From NCBI GenBank assembly GCA_900546255.1, contig URCB01000010.1:1-45515 (forward strand): a DNA stretch of 45,515 nucleotides, given 5' to 3'. Positions 41,823 to 45,515 of the stretch are shown in pieces. The notes below the pieces were generated by a model. It did no database searches and was not told the origin of the DNA. It saw only the letters and a list, made by a program, of their open reading frames with translations. Source of the stretch: an uncultured Eubacteriales bacterium. GTDB lineage: Bacteria > Bacillota > Clostridia > Oscillospirales > Oscillospiraceae. Made by a program: the position numbers and the translations under genes. Each line of letters begins with the position of its first letter. Positions within the stretch are counted from its first letter, which is position 1.

Positions 41823-42559
41823 AACCATCCCGACCAACCATCCCCACCCCCCAGCCCCGGGAGGAGGCCGTCCAGGCTGCGGTGCAGGCCGCCACCCTGG
41901 CCTTCCACCGGCGGGAGGCTGCCCGCCCCCTGGCCCCCCTGGAATTTCTCCGCCAGCAGAGCCACTTCCTCCGGAAGCGGTGGTGGGCCCTGCAGGGCGG
42001 GGTGCTCCTGCTGCTGTGGTGGGTCCTCCAATCCGCCGGCACCACCGGGGAGGCCCAGCGGGCCATGGGCACCCTGGCCCCCCTCTTCGTGGTTCTGGTG
42101 CTGCCGGAACTGTGGAAGAACCGGGCCAACGGGGCCCTGGAGGTGGAGTGTACCGCCTACTACTCCCTGCGGCAGGTGTACGCCGCCCGGCTGGTGCTCT
42201 TCGGCCTGGCGGACCTGGCGCTGCTGACGGGGTTCTTCTCCGTGGCCCTGCTCACCGGCCGGGCCACCTGGGAGGGGCTCATCCTCCACTTCCTGCTGCC
42301 CTTCCTGGTCACCGGGTGCATCTGCCTGCGCACCCTGTCCTGCCGGCGGATGGGAGCGGTGTACGCCGCCCTCCCCCTCTCCCTGGTGTGGACGGCGGTG
42401 TGGGTGTGCATCCTCCTCAACGACCCGGTCTACCAGCTGATCTCCCGGCCGGTGTGGCTGGGGATGCTGGTGCTGGCGGCGGTGTACTTCTGCTACGCCA
42501 TCGGAAAACTGCAAACCCACTGCGAAACCCTTTGGGAGGGAACCACCTCATGGCTTTGA
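41819..42559 (+). CDS. Multi-pass membrane protein, possible sigma regulator or ABC subunit
   Basis: This 246-residue protein has a cytoplasmic N-terminal part of about 55 residues (helical, with EAVQAAVQAA and REAARPLAPLEFLRQQSHF) and about six membrane segments. It has no anti-sigma zinc motif. It could be the membrane anti-sigma partner, with the N-terminal part holding the sigma factor, or a permease half. The start ATGA overlap with the sigma gene and the ten-base overlap with the ATPase gene tie it to both. I do not recognise a family. Confidence 0.7.
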   Translation: MKPSRPTIPTPQPREEAVQAAVQAATLAFHRREAARPLAPLEFLRQQSHFLRKRWWALQGGVLLLLWWVLQSAGTTGEAQRAMGTLAPLFVVLVLPELWKNRANGALEVECTAYYSLRQVYAARLVLFGLADLALLTGFFSVALLTGRATWEGLILHFLLPFLVTGCICLRTLSCRRMGAVYAALPLSLVWTAVWVCILLNDPVYQLISRPVWLGMLVLAAVYFCYAIGKLQTHCETLWEGTTSWL

Positions 42560-43437
42560 TCCTCGACGGTCTCACCAAGACCTTTCAATCCTTCCCCGCC
42601 GTGAACAACCTCACCTGCACCTTCGACACCGGGGTGTACGGCCTTCTGGGGGTCAACGGCGCGGGAAAAACCACCCTCTTGCGGATGCTCTGCACCCTCC
42701 TCACCCCCACGGCGGGGAGCGTCACCTGGGAGGGGCAGGACATCTTCACCCTGGGCCCGGCCTACCGGAACCTGCTGGGCTACCTGCCCCAGGAGTTTGG
42801 GTTTTACCCCGACTTCACCGTGGAGGACTACCTGCTCTACATCGCCTGCCTCAAGGGCCTGCGCCCTGCCACCGCCAAGCGGCGGACGGAAACCCTGCTG
42901 CGGCAGGTGGGCCTGCACCCGGTCCGCCGGCAGAAGATGAAGCGCCTGTCCGGGGGCATGAAGCGCCGGGCGGGCATCGCCCAGGCCATGCTCAACGACC
43001 CCAAGGTCCTCATCCTGGACGAGCCCACCGCCGGCCTGGACCCCAAGGAGCGCATCCGCTTCCGGAACCTCATCAGCGAGCTGGCGGAGGACCGGCTGGT
43101 GATCTTGTCCACCCACATCGTCTCCGACGTGGAGTACATCGCCGGGGAGATCCTCCTGCTCAAGGAGGGAACCCTGGTCCAGCAGGGGGCGGTACCCGAT
43201 TTGCTGGCCGCTGCCCCCACCCGAGTGTGGACCTGCCTGGTCCCCCGGGAGGCCGCCCACCACTTCCTGACCCACCACCTGGTGGCCAACGTGAAAACCC
43301 TGCCCCAGGGCACCCAGCTGCGCATCCTCTCCCCCACGCCCCCCATCCCGGAGGCGGTGCCGGCAGAGATGACCTTGGAGGACCTCTTCCTCCACCACTT
43401 CGGGGAGAAGGGAGGGGACGGCCTTGCTGAAATTTGA
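42550..43437 (+). CDS. ABC transporter ATP-binding protein, ABC-2 type
   Basis: This 295-residue ATPase has Walker A GVNGAGKTT (about 34-42), a Q-loop in YLPQEFGFYPDFTV (characteristic of exporters), signature LSGGMKRR (about 135-142) and Walker B VLILDEPTAGLDP followed by the switch STHIV. The C-terminal 70 residues are the accessory part seen in multidrug and bacteriocin exporters. It overlaps its neighbours on both sides by 10 and 14 bp. It drives the permease encoded next; the substrate is unknown. Confidence 0.94.
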   Translation: MALILDGLTKTFQSFPAVNNLTCTFDTGVYGLLGVNGAGKTTLLRMLCTLLTPTAGSVTWEGQDIFTLGPAYRNLLGYLPQEFGFYPDFTVEDYLLYIACLKGLRPATAKRRTETLLRQVGLHPVRRQKMKRLSGGMKRRAGIAQAMLNDPKVLILDEPTAGLDPKERIRFRNLISELAEDRLVILSTHIVSDVEYIAGEILLLKEGTLVQQGAVPDLLAAAPTRVWTCLVPREAAHHFLTHHLVANVKTLPQGTQLRILSPTPPIPEAVPAEMTLEDLFLHHFGEKGGDGLAEI

Positions 43438-44641
43438 ACTCCAAAAGATCCTGGGCCGCCCCAGCGGGAAAGCCGCCCTGGTGGTGCTGGCGGCGGCCAT
43501 CCTGCTGACCACCTTCTTCGCCTGCAACGTCCGCTATGTGGACCAGGCCGGCCAGACCCACACCGGCCCTGCCGCCGCCCGCCAGCTGCGCCAGCAGCAG
43601 AAGGCCTGGGCGGGGGTGCTGGACGAGGCCATGCTCCGCCAGGTCCTCCAGACCCACCAGGAGGTCCAAGCCTCCCCCGAGGCCCAGTCAGAGGACGTCA
43701 CTCAGCAGAACATGGCCTACCACCAGATGCAGGCCTATGAGGTTCTCCGAGACCTCATCAACCAGGCCTACGCCTCTGACTTCCAGACCTACGACTACTT
43801 CACCATAGACACCGTGACCCCGGACCAGGCCCCGGCCTTCTACCCCAACCGGGTCCGCCTGCTCCAGGACTGGCTGGCGGAGAACCCTGACCGCTTCTCC
43901 CCCGCCCAGGCAGACTACCTGGCGGCCCAGTACCAGGCCTTGGAGGCCCCCTTCTCCGTGGACTATGTAACCGGCTGGCAGCAGTTCTATGACTATGCCC
44001 CCACGGTTAGTATGCTCACCTGCCTCATCGCCTGCTTTCTGGTGGCGGGGATCTTCTCCCAGGAGGGGACGCTGCGGGCGGAGGCCGTTTTCTTCGCCAC
44101 CCGCCACGGCCGGGGCCGGGGGACGGGGGCCAAGATCGGGGCGGGGCTTCTCCTGCTGACCCTGCTCTACTGGTGGGCCTTCCTGGTCTTTGCCGGGCTC
44201 ACGTTGGGCCTATTGGGGGCAGATGGGGGCAGCTGCCCGGTGCAGGTGATCCACTGGAAGTCCTTCTACCCCCTCACCCTGGCCCAGGGGGGCCTGCTCA
44301 TCGCCCTGGGGGGCTGGCTGGGCACGGTGGTGCTGGGTCTGGTCACCATGGCCGTGTCCGCCAAGACCGGGTCTGTGGCCCTGGCGGCCATCCTCCCCTT
44401 CGCCTTGCTCTTTCTCCCGGCCCTGCTGCTGAACAGTGAACACGCCCTGGTAAGCCAAATCCTGGGCCTGCTGCCGGACCAGCTGCTCCAGCTCAACCGG
44501 GTCTTTACCTACTTCAACCTCTACCAGGCAGGGGATGCCGTAGCGGGGGCCTGCCCCCTCCTCTTCGCCCTCTACGTGCCCCTTGCCCTGGTGCTGATCC
44601 CCTTGCTGTATCAGAGCTACCGACGCAAATCCCTACGCTAA
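43424..44641 (+). CDS. ABC-2 type transporter permease
   Basis: This 405-residue membrane protein has one N-terminal segment (about 18-36), a long extracellular domain (about 40-190) rich in Q, D and Y, then about five or six further segments. That layout is typical of ABC-2 permeases in export of peptides or lipids. The TTG start at 43424 is supported by GGAGGGG and a 14-bp overlap with the ATPase gene. The large external domain is unusual among simple ABC-2 permeases and could contact wall or substrate. It ends 23 bp before the amidase gene. Confidence 0.85.
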   Translation: MLKFELQKILGRPSGKAALVVLAAAILLTTFFACNVRYVDQAGQTHTGPAAARQLRQQQKAWAGVLDEAMLRQVLQTHQEVQASPEAQSEDVTQQNMAYHQMQAYEVLRDLINQAYASDFQTYDYFTIDTVTPDQAPAFYPNRVRLLQDWLAENPDRFSPAQADYLAAQYQALEAPFSVDYVTGWQQFYDYAPTVSMLTCLIACFLVAGIFSQEGTLRAEAVFFATRHGRGRGTGAKIGAGLLLLTLLYWWAFLVFAGLTLGLLGADGGSCPVQVIHWKSFYPLTLAQGGLLIALGGWLGTVVLGLVTMAVSAKTGSVALAAILPFALLFLPALLLNSEHALVSQILGLLPDQLLQLNRVFTYFNLYQAGDAVAGACPLLFALYVPLALVLIPLLYQSYRRKSLR

Positions 44642-44664
44642 ACAGAACGGATAAGGAGCCCATC

Positions 44665-45291
44665 ATGTACCCACAGAGAACCCGGGCCCGTGCCCGATCC
44701 CGGCGGCGGAGACGCCGCTGGCCCCTCTTCCTGCTGGTCTTTGCCATCGCCTTGTGTGCCCTGGGGGCCAGCCAGCTGGGTTTCGGCCAGATGCACCGGC
44801 TGAAAACCGCCGACCTGCCCGACTGGGTGGACCAGCAGATCATCCCCGTCAACGGCGCCGCCCGCCGGGGGGAGACCATGCGGCGGGTCACCGACATTGC
44901 CATCCACTACGTGGGCAACCCCGGCACCTCCGCCCAGGCCAACCGGAACTACTTCGCCCAGCCGGACACCCAGGTGAGCGCCCACTTCCTCATCGGCCTG
45001 GAGGGGGAGGTCATCCAGTGCATTCCCCTGAACGAAAAGTCCTCCGCCACCAACGACCGCAACCGGGACACCATCTCCATCGAGGTCTGCCACCCCGACG
45101 CCACGGGGCAGTTCACCCAGGCCAGCTATGATGCCCTGGTACGCCTCACCGCCTGGCTGTGCGACACCGCCGGCATCGGCCGGGACCAGGTGATCCGCCA
45201 CTACGACGTCACCGGCAAGCTCTGCCCCCTGTACTTCGTGGAGCACGAGGAGGCGTGGACGCAGTTCTTGGCGGATGTGGCGGCCTACTGA
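44665..45291 (+). CDS. Membrane-anchored N-acetylmuramoyl-L-alanine amidase, Amidase_2 type
   Basis: This 208-residue protein starts with a very arginine-rich cytoplasmic tail (residues 1-18) and a single membrane segment (about 19-36), with the amidase outside. Zinc-site histidines are visible in DIAIHYVGNP and in IRHYDVTGKLCP, where the expected cysteine replaces a third ligand; SAHFLIGLEGEVIQCIP is the middle family block. It should cleave the amide bond between MurNAc and L-alanine in peptidoglycan. An AAGGAG site precedes the ATG. Its 23-bp distance from the ABC operon suggests co-transcription. Confidence 0.9.
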   Translation: MYPQRTRARARSRRRRRRWPLFLLVFAIALCALGASQLGFGQMHRLKTADLPDWVDQQIIPVNGAARRGETMRRVTDIAIHYVGNPGTSAQANRNYFAQPDTQVSAHFLIGLEGEVIQCIPLNEKSSATNDRNRDTISIEVCHPDATGQFTQASYDALVRLTAWLCDTAGIGRDQVIRHYDVTGKLCPLYFVEHEEAWTQFLADVAAY

Positions 45292-45302
45292 GGCCGGGGC
45301 CG

Positions 45303-45503
45303 CGCCCGGCTTTGCCGGGCGGGCCTCCTCTGCCGAAATCGGCAGGTGGTCCTGTCGGGACCGGCGCAGGTTAGCACCTGCAAGGTGGGTTCCCGCCCGG
45401 TCCCGGGCGGGGGAGCGGCGGGGTACTGCGTACCCTTTGGGTGGGCGGGGCTCTTCCGAAGCCTCGGGGCGCAGCGCCCCGTTGCCCCGCCTGCCCGGCG
45501 GGG
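45303..45503. repeat. Run of nine consecutive short perfect hairpins
   Basis: In about 200 GC-rich bases after the amidase gene, nine inverted repeats follow one another: CGCCCGGC/GCCGGGCG (45303-45321), CTGCCGA/TCGGCAG (45330-45345), GGTCC/GGACC (45348-45362), GCAGGT/ACCTGC (45366-45381), CCCGCCCGG/CCGGGCGGG (45392-45411), GGGTAC/GTACCC (45421-45435), CCGA/TCGG (45456-45467), GGGGCGC/GCGCCCC (45466-45480) and CCCCGCC/GGCGGGG (45485-45503). The stems differ from each other and the loops are 1-8 bases. No gene or known RNA is recognised; the array may continue beyond the window. Confidence 0.7.
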
Positions 45504-45515
45504 GTCCCCATTTCT

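Noticed and set aside
45303..45503. CRISPR array or rRNA/tRNA fragment
   Set aside because: The stems differ from each other and there are no regularly repeated units with unique spacers; no tRNA or rRNA core sequence was recognised.

Overview
The window reads as a chromosomal segment of a GC-rich, Gram-positive gut-type Clostridia, probably Oscillospiraceae. The genus cannot be fixed by eye. Support comes from the Firmicutes-style AGGAGG ribosome binding sites, consensus sigma-A promoters, a Firmicutes-type tmRNA, ECF sigma/anti-sigma pairs, NlpC/P60 and Amidase_2 cell-wall enzymes, and lipoprotein ABC importers. All identifications were made by reading the sequence and protein motifs; no database search was run.

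Region 1 (1-12788) is an accessory island, visibly more AT-rich than what follows. It carries the C-terminal part of a DUF3732/SMC-like ATPase cut by the window edge and a small XRE regulator. These precede a tight four-gene operon: a DUF499 P-loop ATPase, a 195-aa small component, a DUF1156 DNA methyltransferase, and a phospholipase-D-like plus SNF2 helicase. This is a helicase/methylase/ATPase anti-phage cassette, as far as I recall the type catalogued as Hma. The island abuts the 3' end of ssrA, a classic integration site, and has three 18-19 bp spaced direct repeats near that end. No integrase is visible here.

Region 2 (12789-18200) holds the trans-translation cluster (ssrA, a cyclophilin, smpB, all on the minus strand), a conserved small protein, a secreted SH3-NlpC/P60 hydrolase, a small coiled-coil protein, a tRNA-dihydrouridine synthase and a QueG-like Fe-S protein.

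Region 3 (18200-23250) holds an arylamine N-acetyltransferase, a NitT/TauT-type ABC importer (ATPase, permease, lipoprotein), an MntP manganese exporter and an isoprenylcysteine-methyltransferase-like membrane protein.

Region 4 (23370-28010) has a glycosyltransferase-GtrA fusion, a phosphodiester glycosidase and a small membrane protein. They are divergent from an OmpR-type two-component system, with 11-bp spaced direct repeats between them that look like the response-regulator site.

Region 5 (28029-35400) holds two GNAT acetyltransferases, a CPBP protease, an iron alcohol dehydrogenase with an aldehyde dehydrogenase and an adjacent LysR regulator, and a nitronate monooxygenase-like flavoprotein.

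Region 6 (35416-45515) is a regulatory and envelope region. An ECF sigma/anti-sigma pair is followed by secreted proteins and a lipoprotein. Three sites match GTCACAAA-N14-CGTTA exactly in both blocks and in spacing. One lies inside the sigma gene itself, the other two upstream of exported-protein genes, so they look like promoters of this sigma factor. A second ECF sigma heads an ABC-2 transporter operon, followed by a membrane-anchored amidase. The window ends in a run of nine consecutive short perfect hairpins of unknown role. The strongest candidates for something undescribed are the intragenic ECF promoter with its small regulon and the terminal hairpin array. The defence island is a known type in an informative context.
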